NCBI GenBank assembly: GCA_025765615.1
Contig: JAIVFJ010000030.1
Span: 1-64,000 of the forward strand
Reading direction: 5' to 3'
DNA from: Zopfochytrium polystomum
Lineage: Eukaryota > Chytridiomycota > Chytridiomycetes > Chytridiales > Chytridiaceae
DNA: 64,000 nt
Below, piece by piece: positions 12,546 to 23,470 of the stretch (within the stretch, counting starts at the first letter, position 1; each line of letters starts with the position of its first letter). The translations under genes were made by a program, and so were the position numbers. The notes beneath the pieces were generated by a model that searched no databases, had not been told where the DNA came from, and worked only from the letters and a program-made list of their open reading frames with translations.

Positions 12546-12653
12546 CGGGTCCTGTCTGTATTCCCCGTCGACTGTTGTTGTTCGAAATGAAAATTGTTTC
12601 CTTTTGGCCCCGCAGCAAAGCCACTGGGGAATTCCTCTCCACTTTATTATCCT

Positions 12654-12661
12654 CTATATAG
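12654..12661 (-). promoter_or_regulatory. TATA-like box of the TIR-ankyrin gene
   Basis: On the minus strand the sequence reads CTATATAGAGG, about 110 bp upstream of the start codon at 12545, in the gap between this gene and the convergently placed end of the phosphoesterase gene. Position and sequence fit a TATA element; no experimental support. Confidence 0.35.
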
Positions 12662-12912
12662 GGGAGGGGGTAGAAGGAGAGGGTCCCTGCCAAAAGGACA
12701 ACTATAAAGGTTTCTCACCCAGAAGGCTGTATGTAATAAAAGGAAGCAAAAGGAAGAGAAAGGAGAGGCACCGGCAGCCTCAAATTTGGGGGGGAAAGCT
12801 GGCTCCCATGTCGGAGGAGAATGGAGCTCGTAGCCAAAAAAGAGCGAAGAAGAAGAAACCAATAGACGAAGAACAAAAGAAGCGGAGAAGTTCTATCGCC
12901 GAGGGAAATGAT

Positions 12913-14482
12913 TCAGGCGAAAAGGGCAGCGAACCCTGCGAAGAGGGTGGTAAGGAATGCAGCGACAGAAAAGTCGGCAACGCGGGGAGCGCCGCTGTAA
13001 AGCACGCTGTCGTTCTTGCCAGCCGCGGTGGAGGTAGTGGCGGGGCCACCACCGTAGTAGCCAGCAGCGGGGCTGCTGCTGCTTGAGGCACCAGAGTCGC
13101 CGCCGTACGAGCCGTCTCCGCCGGACGGCGACGGGGTGGTGTCCGGGTTGGACGAGGCGTACGAAGCGAACGAGAAGCCGGCGGCGTCAACGTCGCCCTT
13201 TCCGAGAGACGGAAGGCCCCAGTTCTGCTGCAGGGTCTTGAGGATCGAGTAGTGGCTGTAGAGCGTGTCGTCTTCGGTGCCGATGGCGGACGGCTTCACG
13301 GCCGAGCCAGCGAGGACGGAGTAGACCTTGTTGTTGTTGGTGTCGGCGGTGCAGTTCAGCAGGTCGGTGCAGTTGGCGAGCTTGGTGGGGTTGGCAGATG
13401 CGTTGTAGTACGGGTTGGGGTTGCCGGCGTTGTCGAGCTTGTCGTTGTAGTAGATGGCGTACGCGGTGTCGTCCTCGTCGTAGGTGACGTGGAGGAGGAT
13501 ACGGGCAGACTGGGCTTCCGCGTACGCGTCAAACTTGGCGATGAAGTCCTCAAACCAGGCCGCGGCGTAGTCGACGGTGGTGTCGTGATCATCGTTCAGC
13601 TGGTTGGGGACAATGTACGCGTATTGGGGAAGAGAGCCCGACAACAGGTCGCTCCAGAGGGCGGGGAAGTTCTGCTGAGCTGCGCAGAACACAGGGTTGG
13701 ACGAGTTATAATAGGTGGGGAAGGACAGGAAAGGGTTGTGCTTCCGCTTGTACAGGCGGTTCGTCGAGTTGGAGGTGGGTCCGTTCGGGTTGATAAAAGG
13801 CTTTAGGTCGGGCGTAATAAAAAGGTCACCGTAACCGTCGGCCAGGTAGCATTTTCCGGGGGTGGGGTAGTCCTCCGAGTACACTTTGAAAGAGATGCCC
13901 GCATCGGCGAGAGAATGCGCAATCGTCTTTTCGCCGATGACGTCAAAGTTGTTGTCACCGTTGTCGCCAGTGATCTTGACAGCGGTAGTGGTGTTGGCGT
14001 TGTAAATAGTCGGGAACGTGCGGTTACCGGCGATGGTCGCCCAGTCTGTCAAAACAAGGAAGCAAGAGCGGTCAGTTATGCATACACCGCCGACACGGGA
14101 AACATAAATAAAAGGTCCCAATGACTTACAGTTGGGCTGGGAAGGGTGTGCGACTCCATGGTAGTTGGTCTGAGAGAGGCCTTTCTTGGCGAACGCTCCA
14201 AAGACGTCGTTCTTGATGACGGGGGCCAGGTCCTCGTTTTCAAGAATGACAAACACGTAGTGGTCGAACCATCTTTACCGGGGTTGTCGAGAGTTGGGTG
14301 AGAGGTGAGTGCGAGTTCGGAGTTAGGATGCGCGGGTACGTAGAAACTCGCGTGCGCCAGCGGACGCTAGCAGCAGCAGCAGCATTATCGCCGTCAGCAG
14401 GCACTCACTTTCCGACGGGTGCATCGGCGGCAACGCCGTTGATTGCGAGGGCGGCGGCGACGAGGAGGGAAGCGGCGAGCAT
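12913..14482 (-). CDS. Secreted acid-phosphatase-type phosphoesterase, probable GPI anchor (449 aa)
   Basis: Three exons, 14482-14409, 14272-14130 and 14045-12913, join in phase. The first gives a typical signal peptide (MLAASLLVAAALAINGVAAD). The mature start GKWFDHYVFVILENED and the motif HPSQPNYWATIAGN (formed across intron 2) are hallmarks of the phosphoesterase family PF04185, which holds fungal acid phosphatases and phospholipase C-like enzymes. HVTYDEDD at about residue 290 and LYSHYSILKTLQQNWGLPSL near 345 are the conserved metal-binding and C-terminal blocks. It therefore likely hydrolyses phosphomonoesters outside the cell to release phosphate. A Gly/Ser/Pro linker and a hydrophobic tail (FSVAAFLTTLFAGFAALFA) predict GPI anchoring to membrane or wall. 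Several N-glycosylation sequons are present. Exact substrate is unknown. Confidence 0.88.
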
Positions 14483-14586
14483 TGCTATTAGTAGTTGTAT
14501 CAGGGAGGAGGAGGAGGGCGAAGTGAAGGCTGCAGAGAGAGTATCTAATCTATGTAGTAGTGAGCGAGTGGGCGGCTCCTTGATGC

Positions 14587-14632
14587 TTGATTGATTGATT
14601 GATTGATTGATTGTTTGTTTGTTTGATTGGTT
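14587..14632. repeat. (TTGA)n / (TTTG)n tetranucleotide repeat
   Basis: TTGA repeated about six times, then TTTG units, in the 5' region of the phosphoesterase gene. Confidence 0.8.
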
Positions 14633-14666
14633 GACGGGACGGAAGCTGCGGCTGAAGGTCTGTTTG

Positions 14667-14676
14667 TATTTATATA
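14667..14676 (-). promoter_or_regulatory. TATA box of the phosphoesterase gene
   Basis: TATATAAATA on the minus strand, about 190 bp upstream of the start codon at 14482. A long pyrimidine/TTGA-repeat region lies between it and the start. Confidence 0.45.
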
Positions 14677-14699
14677 CCTTTTCTGTTTCTATTTCTTTT

Positions 14700-17400
14700 T
14701 TCTTTCTTTCTTTTGTTCCTTCTTTCTTTCTTCTTTCTTGATTTGTTTCTTTTTTTTCAATTCACTTTTTCGTTTCGGTTTTGTTTCGTCGTTGCCGACG
14801 GAAAGACACACAGTCAATAATTCATGCAGCGATTGTTTACAGTGTATTAATAGGGAAGGAGAGAGGCCCGCGTGGATTGCCGATCCGCGCCAAGAATTTC
14901 CAGATTTGGAAACAAAGGGACGCAATAAAAAAACCTGACAAAGCAAACATGAATAAGAAAAAGATGTGGGAATTCCCAAAACGGGTGGTAGCGCGTGGCC
15001 TTCTCCAAGAATTTTTACTGGTCGATAATTAATATATAGCCCAACAGCGACAGGGAAGAACCTGACCGGGACTCCACCGCACTCAGACATTCCAAGCCAA
15101 TACCATGCAGGAGACCGACGCACGCGCCGCGCCGCAGAGCCCAACACGTATTTATTTCATTCGCGGAACTGCCCCAGCAATCCACCCACCCTTCTCTGGG
15201 ACGCACGCACGCGCCCCGCTACATCAAAAATTCGGGCCTTCGGCGTTTTCGTTGTTTTCCGGCAACTAAAATTAAAAATTGCCGCGGAAAGCATAATGCG
15301 CTGCTGTCCCGCTTGAAAAAAAAAACCACACGACTCGGTTGCACAGCAGCTTTCGATGCAAACGCATCGAAATGCAGCAGCCGAAAACAAGGAATTCGTT
15401 AACTGCTGTAATAAATACCCTTACAATCCTCCTCTATCATGCGTACAGCCTTACCAGGCAACCCTGGCCCCTGTTTTCTTCCCTCCGTCACTAGGCGGGG
15501 ATCGTCACACAGGCCCAGTTGATCGATATAATAGATGATGAACGGATGTGGAGATGAAACAAAATACAAACATGTGATATTTGTCAAGCGATGGGACAAC
15601 CGGGTAGTCGGCACGTTCTGGCTTCATAAATTCGAAAATCTTTCTTTTGAAATATATCCTCAATCGTCTCCCCGACAAACATCTTTGGTAAATGAAAACT
15701 TTACAAAACCTGCATTTGCTGATGTTAGATCCAAAAAAAAACAACGGCCAATAAACAAAAGAGTGGGGCGTGCTAACTCAGTGCACAGGCACGGTAAAGC
15801 GGTACTTGTTGTCGTGGAGAGTTTCCCCCTTTCATCAACGTAAGGCCGATATAGCCGAACAAAAGGCTGTCGTCTCTAACTTTCATGTATACGTTGGAGA
15901 TGGTCTGCTTGCGATGAAGGAGATCAGCAACCTCGGTTTCAAAAAAAGACAGCTACCTTCCCGCACCGCCATTTGGCGGTCATAGTCGGCGAGCAGTCTG
16001 AACCGAAACATGAGAAAGGTTGAACGAAACTATAAACAACTTACATATTCCAAGCGAGCAAGGACGCCACCAAGACAAATACTTGGCGGTGTCCAGAACA
16101 GGATTCGAAACGTAAAGGTCCTTTGTCGCAGCAACAACGAAAGTGACCCGCGTGTATTTTCTTTAATACTTTCTGCAACACTTCCTCTTCAAGCTGGGCG
16201 CTGAGATTGATTTTGCTTACTTTTAAACCCCCGTGGAAAAGGAGAGTTCATCACCGATTAGACGGATTGCGCGGCTTGTTGATGTTCGATTTTTTTTTTT
16301 CTGGTGACCTTTCTGGCGATATTCATGCCCTACGAAACAAAAAAGTGGTTCCATTCGCCTTTCGGGATCTAAGCCGGAGTTGCGCGTGTGTGCTGAGAGG
16401 ACGGCTCTGAAAAGGTTTGAGCGAAGATCAGACATTGGCACCAACTTCAAATGGAAGTGCATACCACAAGAGTCGAGTGTAGAAGAACCCGATCACCAGA
16501 GTAGAGGAAACCCAGCATCAGAAGTCTGGATCACTTTTATTGATTTCGCGGTGTGCGGCGAGCCGACCATACTCCGCGTCGAAGTCGAGTGCACCCAATC
16601 GTCGACCAACGACGTCGGCCTGCTGTTGCCAACGAGCCTGCTGTGGGACTCTGGATTCGAGCTGGGTCAGGAGAGAGATGGGACAGGAGAAACCGTGGTC
16701 TAAACCTCCTCCCGGCGTTAGGGGGGGGGGGGTGGGTGTTGGGGGCGGGCGAGCTGCCGCTGAGGCGCGGGAGGCGCTCTGCGCTCACCGGTTGAATGGG
16801 CACTGGGCGGTGGAGGAGAGGGGGGAGGGAAAGCAATCATGCTGGTTTTCGTTCCCACGCTACCAGCTTGTGTGTGTGTGTGTGTGCGTGTGTGTGCGTG
16901 TGTGCGGCGTGTGACACGCATCCAACACGGCATCCACTCAACACTGCGGCCGGGAAGTTACTGTAAAAACAGTTACGTTCTCTTTTGTTCCACAGGCAAA
17001 CTATCCACCGAAACAAGAAGTCCAGTGTCATGGCCGCAGGCCATGACACTGGACTTGCCTGCCTTTCTCAGCCCTTGGGTCGACGTAAGGAGCTTCCAGT
17101 TAAGGCGATCAAGAATGGAACGACTACAAGCTGATCATCAATCTCCCAACGTTCGCTGTTGGCTATTCACTGTCCCTCGTTGTTTTAAAACTTTTTTTTT
17201 TTTCGCGTGGCTCAAGTGTTCATAGGGGAATAATCATCAAAATTTTGGAGATCCGATTCATACCGCCAAATTCGCGCCAATGTTTCTGAAATTCATCGCC
17301 CTCATCCCACCTTGAATTTGTTTCAACGGAGAAAACACACCAAAACAACAACAACAAAAAAAAAAAAAACAAAAAAAAAAAAAATCACAACCGCATCGAA
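14700..17400. other. Gene-poor interval
   Basis: No open frame here shows a domain, signal peptide or spliceable continuation. It contains T/C-rich stretches (14690-14760), a G run near 16722-16731, a (GT)n tract at about 16870-16900 and A runs at 17357-17385. One perfect hairpin at 17018-17056 is listed separately. No tRNA or rRNA was recognised. Confidence 0.5.
17018..17056. repeat. Perfect 18-bp inverted repeat with 3-nt loop
   Basis: AAGTCCAGTGTCATGGCC (17018-17035), then GCA, then its exact reverse complement (17039-17056). No T tract follows on either strand, so it is not an obvious Pol III or bacterial-type terminator. It lies in non-coding DNA between genes. Confidence 0.95.
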
Positions 17401-17784
17401 TTAACGTCGCTGGCGGCTTGTTACGGCATTCGACCTCCCGCGCTGCTTTGGGGGGAGCTCGTGTTTGTTCGTCGGGGTCGTCGAAGGCGGCGGCGGCGCG
17501 TGTTTGTGGACCGTGGGGTTTGGCGGCTCCTTTGCCGGAAGATCGTGCTGAGCTCTCTGTTTGGGGGGTGTCGAAGGCGGCGGCGGCTTGTGTAAATGGG
17601 CCGAGGGTGTTTCCTCTTTATCCTCTGTAAAATATTTCCCTTTAGCAATCCTTCGTTCGGCTCGTGGTCGTCTCAAATAGCTTTATACTGTACCAAGTTC
17701 GCATGCCACGAACGACGACGATGACGAGAGAAGGATCGACGAGAGCAGGATTGTCGCTAGGAAGGTTGTAAGAGAGATCTTCAT
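17401..17784 (-). CDS. Small secreted proline-rich protein (104 aa)
   Basis: Two exons, 17784-17694 and 17624-17401, join in phase across a 69-nt intron (GTACAG...TTTTACAG). The first exon encodes an N-terminal signal peptide (MKISLTTFLATILLSSILL, a Ser run, then VACEL). The mature part carries two imperfect repeats built around HKPPPPSTPPK and HKHAPPPPSTTP, each followed by a charged Lys/His segment, and a basic C terminus. Extensin-like PPPPS motifs suggest a wall-associated or extracellular structural role, possibly O-glycosylated; this is inference. No cysteine pairs except one near the cleavage site, so it is not a disulfide-rich effector. A TATA box lies about 95 bp upstream. The gene is too short and split to be caught by length-based gene finding, hence moderate confidence. 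Confidence 0.6.
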
Positions 17785-17876
17785 TTTTTTCTTCTTATTT
17801 GGGGAGTCTCGTTCGTCCGTGGGCTACTTTTTTGGGCAGTGGGAGGATCTGCCCAGGCTCAGTGTGTATACTCCAG

Positions 17877-17884
17877 TTTATATA
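17877..17884 (-). promoter_or_regulatory. TATA box of the small secreted protein gene
   Basis: TATATAAA on the minus strand, about 93 bp upstream of the start codon at 17784, followed upstream by a long C/G run (17888-17921). Confidence 0.5.
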
Positions 17885-18638
17885 CTCGCCCCCCCTCCCC
17901 CCCCCTTTCCCCCCCCCCGGGGAGTGAGGGGTGGGTGGAGTCGAGTCCACCTTGGGGCTGCCGCTGTCTGTGGACGTGTGTCTTCGTCGCCACCCAGTGG
18001 ACTTTCGTCCAGCCCCCACCCAGCACATGGGTAGTGTGTCTCTCCATTTCTTAGCTTCGAGTGTGGAGCTAAGAGTAATCCTTTTCGTTCAGGGGGAGAG
18101 TGAGAAAGGTTGACGAAGTAACAAGGAGGAAACGGAGTTGGGGAGGGAAAAAAAGAAGACAAATGCGGCTCAACTAGTAATCCGTCCAAAAGATAACATG
18201 TAATCCAATTGAGCACATTTGGAAAGCAGGCGCTCAATTCTTTTTGTATGGCACCGAAGTCAAACTTGAGCTCTGCAAAAGAATCACGAAAGAATGGAGG
18301 AGCTTCCCAGCATAATCGTGCAGAAATTTGTCGAAAGTAGGAGGATTGCAGCAGTCATTGCCGCAAAGGGGACAGCACCGACTAATTTTCATAGAAACAC
18401 ACAAAATTGAGCCAATGCTTGGTTCATCCATTCAACTCTGTTTCAAGCAAAGTACTTACAGTACAGCTGTGGCACTTCGGCTTCTGACAGAGCATACCAT
18501 AAGGGAGTCACTGAGCCAAGTTTGGTGTCCGTACTGCAACTTTTGACTAAATTCAGGCAGAAAACAGTCCCTTTGGTGAAACATTGGCGCAATTTTGTGG
18601 GCCACTGTACTTCCGAAGTGGTAATGCCGCAAAAGTCC

Positions 18639-18671
18639 GTGGTGGGCTCGGCCAGTCACTGGCCGCACCAC
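18639..18671. repeat. Compound hairpin
   Basis: Outer stem GTGGTG/CACCAC (18639-18644 and 18666-18671) encloses a perfect inner stem CGGCCAGT/ACTGGCCG with a one-base loop (18649-18665). A four-base bulge (GGCT) sits on the left arm. Confidence 0.85.
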
Positions 18672-18827
18672 GAACCCCCCATTCGCAGCAGGACCCCCGT
18701 TCACCACTGGACCGCGCGCGTACATGTGGCTGGAGTGGCAAAGGCACTTTGGTCGCCGAAAGATATATTCCATGGTCGGTCTTGCAGCTTACCGCACCTT
18801 GTGCACACGCTCTTTGGTCCGGTATAG

Positions 18828-18842
18828 CGGTGACCGTCACCG
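18828..18842. repeat. Short perfect palindrome
   Basis: CGGTGAC-C-GTCACCG, two 7-bp arms around a single C, 160 bp from the compound hairpin. Confidence 0.85.
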
Positions 18843-19869
18843 GACGCGCTCGTTCGCAGACTCGCTCTCGACCACTGGACTCGGACTCATTGATCTGCAA
18901 CTTCAGTGGATCTGAGATTAAACAGTTGATGACCCTCGAGCTTCTGGCTAAGCTTTCTCCTGAATCCGATGTATTCTCCCGCTTTGGAGGAGGTTGCTAA
19001 CCCTGTGGGCCTTTGCCTCCCTGCCGATAGCACAATGTCGGTGAGCAAGAGCCTGAGAGCCATAATTCGATGAATTGAATATGAACAAAACCAAGTCGCA
19101 AAAGTTCAATTTCAATTAGCTGAACCAAGCACCTCACAGTGTCAACTGCCACTATAAGTCGCCAGAGTGTTTTGTCACCAGCGCCCAGAACGGGGAAAAA
19201 TTTTATTCGTGGTTTCCGCAAGGAATCGGACGGCGCGAGGCGGAAGTGGGTTCGTTTCCTTTTTCTTTTCCCACTGCGGCCAATTAATTAATTGAGGCAA
19301 GGTGACGCCACCAGCAAGTTTTTGTCCAAATTGCAGCCGCATTCGAACCGCCGCAAAATATATCATTTACGGCGTCAAAAGTCGGTTGGGAATTGAGTGG
19401 AATAAATATTTATGCACAGCTCTTTCTGCCTCCACGCAACCATGCAGAGGTGGCACGCACTGCCATGCGTTGTCTCCTCACCTCCGCACACACTCCGTCA
19501 TGCAGCGCTTTGTTTTTTCCTTCCCTCTCTTTTTAGGAAGGGCACGCCCGCGCCCGGCCTCTGCCGCTGGCCCTTGTCCGTATCTGAACCTCTTGCCCAT
19601 GTTTCCATTATTGTCTTCTTATAGATTTGCTTGTTTCCACTTTTGGGCGGAGACTGTTTGTCTTCCAATGCGAGTTTGCCTGGCGAGAGAGAGAAGAAGG
19701 CTTCTCAGCAGATTTCCATGCGGGGGACGGCAGATTTTTCCAAGATGGACGCTCCGCCCAATTTGGAACAGAGTGCGCGGAATATGCGGGGAGGAGCGTT
19801 GTCTCGCTCTGCGGCGGCCGCTTTTCCCCCTTTCTCAGTCTCTCGGAATCGTGGAGAGACGACAGACAG

Positions 19870-19872
<3 letters not shown>

Positions 19873-19931
<59 letters not shown>
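19873..19931 (+). repeat. (GA)n microsatellite upstream of the 20131 gene
   Basis: About 58 bases of uninterrupted GA, 200 bp upstream of the start codon at 20131. Similar GA tracts precede three other plus-strand genes in the window. Confidence 0.95.
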
Positions 19932-19936
<5 letters not shown>

Positions 19937-20130
19937 TGGGTTGCAGTTCCTGCACGGCTTGAATCGACCGCGCAATTAACACCACCTCTTAAAAAAGGCC
20001 CTAGGTCTTCTCCCCTCCGTTCCCATCCCTGGCATCCCTTCTCTCTTAAACTCACTGGGGCCGCACCTTCACCACCCTCACACCCGGCCCTCGCCACCTA
20101 CCCACCCAACACGCTCGGGCACCCATCACC

Positions 20131-23100
20131 ATGATATTCTCAACAGCATTCGCCTTGGCGGCCACGCTGGCAGCCGCCGCAGTGACCAACGCGGCCCCTG
20201 CCGTCGCACCAAAGCCGCAATCTCCACACCACCAGCACCGCCTCTTCCGGCGGCAGAGCCCGGCTGTCACATTGCAGGTCGGCCCTGAGCCAGGGGGTAA
20301 CGGTATTAAAGACATCCAGTGCAACGGCGGCACCGCAACCGCGACCGTCAACCTGAACGTCGGGCTCCTCATCAACGGCGTCGTGTACCAGCCCATGGGC
20401 GAGGTCGGCCTGCCCGCGGTCACCGCCAACTTCCAGCTGAACGGCGCGCCCGCCGCGCTCAAGCTTAACAACGCTTTCAACGTCGCCCCCGGCGCCACGG
20501 CCGCCGGCTCCAACTGGATGTTCACGCTGTGCGACGACTGCCCGCACCCGGGCGGCCAGTTCAACCTCGGTCCGTGTACCGCGGGCACCACCCCCGACAT
20601 CAAGATTAGCTTCACGTCCGGCCCCATCTCGGGAGCGACCGGCCTGCCCAACGGCGCCGACGGCAAGCCTCCCGTCCCGGCTATCAACGGCCAGCCCACA
20701 GTGCAGAACCTCCTTCCCGCCCAGTTCAACGGCGGCGTCGGTGCCGTCGCCACGGGAGGCACGGCTCCCGCCGCCGCCGGCAATGCAGGCAATGCCGGAA
20801 ATGCAGGCAATGCTGGAAACGCCGGCAACGCTGGCAACGCGGGCGCCGGCGCTGCCGCAGGTGGTGCTGCTGCAGGTGGTGCTGCTGGCAACAACGCGGC
20901 CGGACCCGGTAAGTAGCGATTGAGTTGAACAGGGTAACATTAAGGTTTACTAAACTTGAATAAAAAATCTCCCACCAGGTGTGACTCTCCAAATCGGTGC
21001 CGAGCCAGGCGGTAACGGGATCAAAGACATTCAGTGCAACGGCGGCACGGCGACGGGCACGGTGAACCTGAACGTCGGGCTGCTCATCAACGGCGTGGTG
21101 TACCAGCCGATGGGGGAGGTCGGGCTACCGACGGTGACGGCCAACTTCCAGCTCAACGGCGGCGCCGCGGCGCTCAAGCTCAACAACGCCTTCAACGTCG
21201 CGCCCGGGTCAACCGCTGCAGGGTCCACGTGGACGTTCACGCTGTGCGACGACTGCCCGCACCCGGGCGGGCAGTTCAACTTTGGCCCGTGCACCGCCGG
21301 CGCGACGCCCGACATCAAGATCAGCTTTGCGTCGGGCCCCATCTCGGGCGCGACGGGTCTGCCCAACGGCGCCGACGGAAAGCCGCCCGTCCCGGCTATC
21401 AACGGGCAGCCGACCGTGCAGAACTTGCTGCCGGCCCAGTTCAACGGTGGCACTGGCGGCGCGGCTGCTGGAGGTAACGCGGGAGGGAACGCGGGTGGTA
21501 ACGCTGGTGGTAACGCAGGCGGCAATGCAGGAGGTAACGCGGGCGGCAACGCTGGCGGCAATGCGGGAGGCAATGCGGGAGGCAACGCTGGCGGCGACCC
21601 AGGCGCTTGCACGGTGACGCTTCCCGACAACCCGCTGAGCGCCACCGGTCTCTCGACGCCGTGGATAGTGTCTGGCAACGGCTGCACGCAAACGATTGAC
21701 GGCATGCCGACGTTTGCCGAGTGCACGATCGTGGACCCCGCGACGGGGGCGCTGCACGTGTACTCGCCGCTGCTGATCAACAAAGGGCAGGCGTTTGTGA
21801 CGCCCACGGTGCCGGCGTTGCCGGCAGGAGGCGTGGTGGCGTGCTACTTTGGAACGAACGGCGCGACGACGACGCTGGCCAACGCCAAGGGCATCGCGGC
21901 GGGCAAGTGCGTCAACGGCGACCCGAACAACGCCGGGTCGATCTTTGGGCAGTTTGCGTCCTGCAACGGCGCGGCGTTCATGGCGGCGGCGGCGAACGCG
22001 GCGCTGACCATCCCAGCGCTGGGAACGGGCAAGAACGGCAAGCCGTGCTACACGACGCGGTCGTTTGAGCTGGTCGACATGGACCAGTCGGACAACGTGG
22101 TGACGACGTACGTGCTGGACAACAACGGCAAGATCGGGCAGGCGACGGCAAAGAACAAGGCGACGATGAAGAACGAGATCAATAACGGGTCCGACAACCT
22201 GCTGCTCGACGGCTTCGTGCGGCCCGCGCTCGGGTGCGCGACGTTTGCGGTCAACAACCTCGCGGACCCGGGGACCACCGTCGGGTCGCTCGCGATCAAC
22301 GAGCTGCAAGCCGGCAAGCTGCAGCAGGCGCCTATCGCGGTGATTCCGCCCAACAACCCGTTCGTGACGGACGCGAACGGCAACTTTGTCCCGGCCAAGC
22401 AGAACGCGTACCGGCGCGAGGTCGGGCAGGGCACCGGCGCGGGCAGCAAGACGGAGGCGAAGTCGTACTGCCAAAACTTTTTGGACGTGACGGCGCCGGC
22501 CATCATCACGGACGCCAAGTTCACAAAGGGCTTCACATCGCCGGACACGGGCAACGGCGTCGACCTGTACACGTTCCTCGGGCAGCGGTTCGAGGCGTCG
22601 TGGGCTGGCCTCGGCTGCACCGACCTGGTGCCCATCACGCCCGTCGCAGACAAGGCGCAGCAGCTGCCCATCATCGCCAACCGCAACGCCGACGGCGTGA
22701 CGACGTCGCTGACTTTCAACACGGCCAAGTTGCAGCAGCTGGCGACCGCCAACGGGCTGCCGACGGTCGGCGGCGGCGCCAAAGGAAACAACGGCGGTGG
22801 GAATGCAAACAACGGCGGAGCCAACGCCGCTGGTGATGTGACGACGGTGACCGTGACCGTGACTGTGACGAGCACTGTGACGGTCCAGCCAACCGGCAAT
22901 CTCGTGAAGGGCAACGGCGGCAACGGAGGCGCGAACGCGGTGGCGACGCCAACGCCGACCCCAGCGCCGGGTGGCGGTGCTGGAGGAGGAGCAGCGGCGG
23001 CGGCGGGCGGGGTGACGGTGACGCACACAGTGAACCCAGGGTACAGCGGCAACGGGTGGTGTTCCGGCGACGGAAAGCTGTCGTCGCAGCTCGGGCTGAC

Positions 23101-23470
23101 AGTGACAGCGGTGACGGCGTCGATGGGCGGGACCAAGTGCGCGGGCAAGCTGCCGATGGGCGAGTGCGGGCTGCCGACGATCAAGGTGTCGGTGTTCAAG
23201 AACGGCGCGCCGGTGAACGTGCTGTCGTTCTCGGGCGGCAACAAGGACGCTGCGGGCAACTCGTTCACGTTCACCGAGGCCGACGATCAGCCGTACATGG
23301 GCGGCGGCATCACGCTCGACATCCCGTGCTCGTACGCAGACGCCGCAAACAGCCCTGCGGTGGCCGCGGCGGGCATCACGTTCCAGGTCGCCCCCGTCAC
23401 GGCCACCGTCGACCTCACGCTCGCGAACGACTCGACCGTCAAGGCGAACGTGTTGGCTGTTCTCGCTTGA
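20131..23470 (+). CDS. Secreted modular protein with duplicated N-terminal domain (1,089 aa)
   Basis: Two exons, 20131-20908 and 20979-23470, join in phase (GTAAGT...CCACCAG). It starts with a signal peptide (MIFSTAFALAATLAAAAVTN) and has a possible Kex2 site (LFRR|QS) near residue 41. Module A (about 46-205, VTLQVGPEPGGNGIKDIQCN...) recurs almost unchanged right after the intron as module A' (about 261-415, VTLQIGAEPGGNGIKDIQCN...). Each is followed by a Gly/Ala/Asn-rich linker, the second with about ten GGNA units. A central Cys-containing region (about 465-835, including SYCQNFLDVTAPAIITDAKF) follows, then a TVTVTVTVTSTVTV linker, and a C-terminal module (about 945-1089, WCSGDGKLSSQLGLTVTAVT). 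The central region resembles uncharacterised extracellular fungal proteins. No enzymatic motif is recognised; a wall or adhesion role is a guess. Confidence 0.8.
21474..21597 (+). repeat. In-frame 12-bp repeat encoding Gly-Gly-Asn-Ala
   Basis: About ten copies of GGNAAYGCNGG-type units forming the linker of the secreted protein. Third positions vary, so the repeat is old or selected at protein level. Confidence 0.85.

Larger units (their letters stand above)
17885..20130. other. Gene-poor interval with hairpins and a GA microsatellite
   Basis: No credible coding region seen on either strand. The interval contains a C run at 17888-17921, palindromic structures at 18639-18671 and 18828-18842, and the GA repeat at 19873-19931. 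The last few hundred bases are the presumed promoter and 5' leader of the secreted modular protein gene at 20131. Confidence 0.45.

Noticed and set aside
16540..16914. Overlapping open frames around the G run and GT repeat
   Set aside because: All frames open at once across low-complexity DNA; no domain or start context.
19302..19979. 225-codon frame across the GA repeat, and similar Glu/Arg or Ser/Leu repeats elsewhere
   Set aside because: Microsatellite translations have no stop codons by chance; no other coding evidence.
21474..21597. Regular repeats resembling a CRISPR array
   Set aside because: 12-bp in-frame coding repeats without spacers, in a eukaryotic exon.
21209..23026. 605-codon minus-strand open frame
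   Set aside because: Arg/His/Val-rich antisense shadow of the secreted modular protein.
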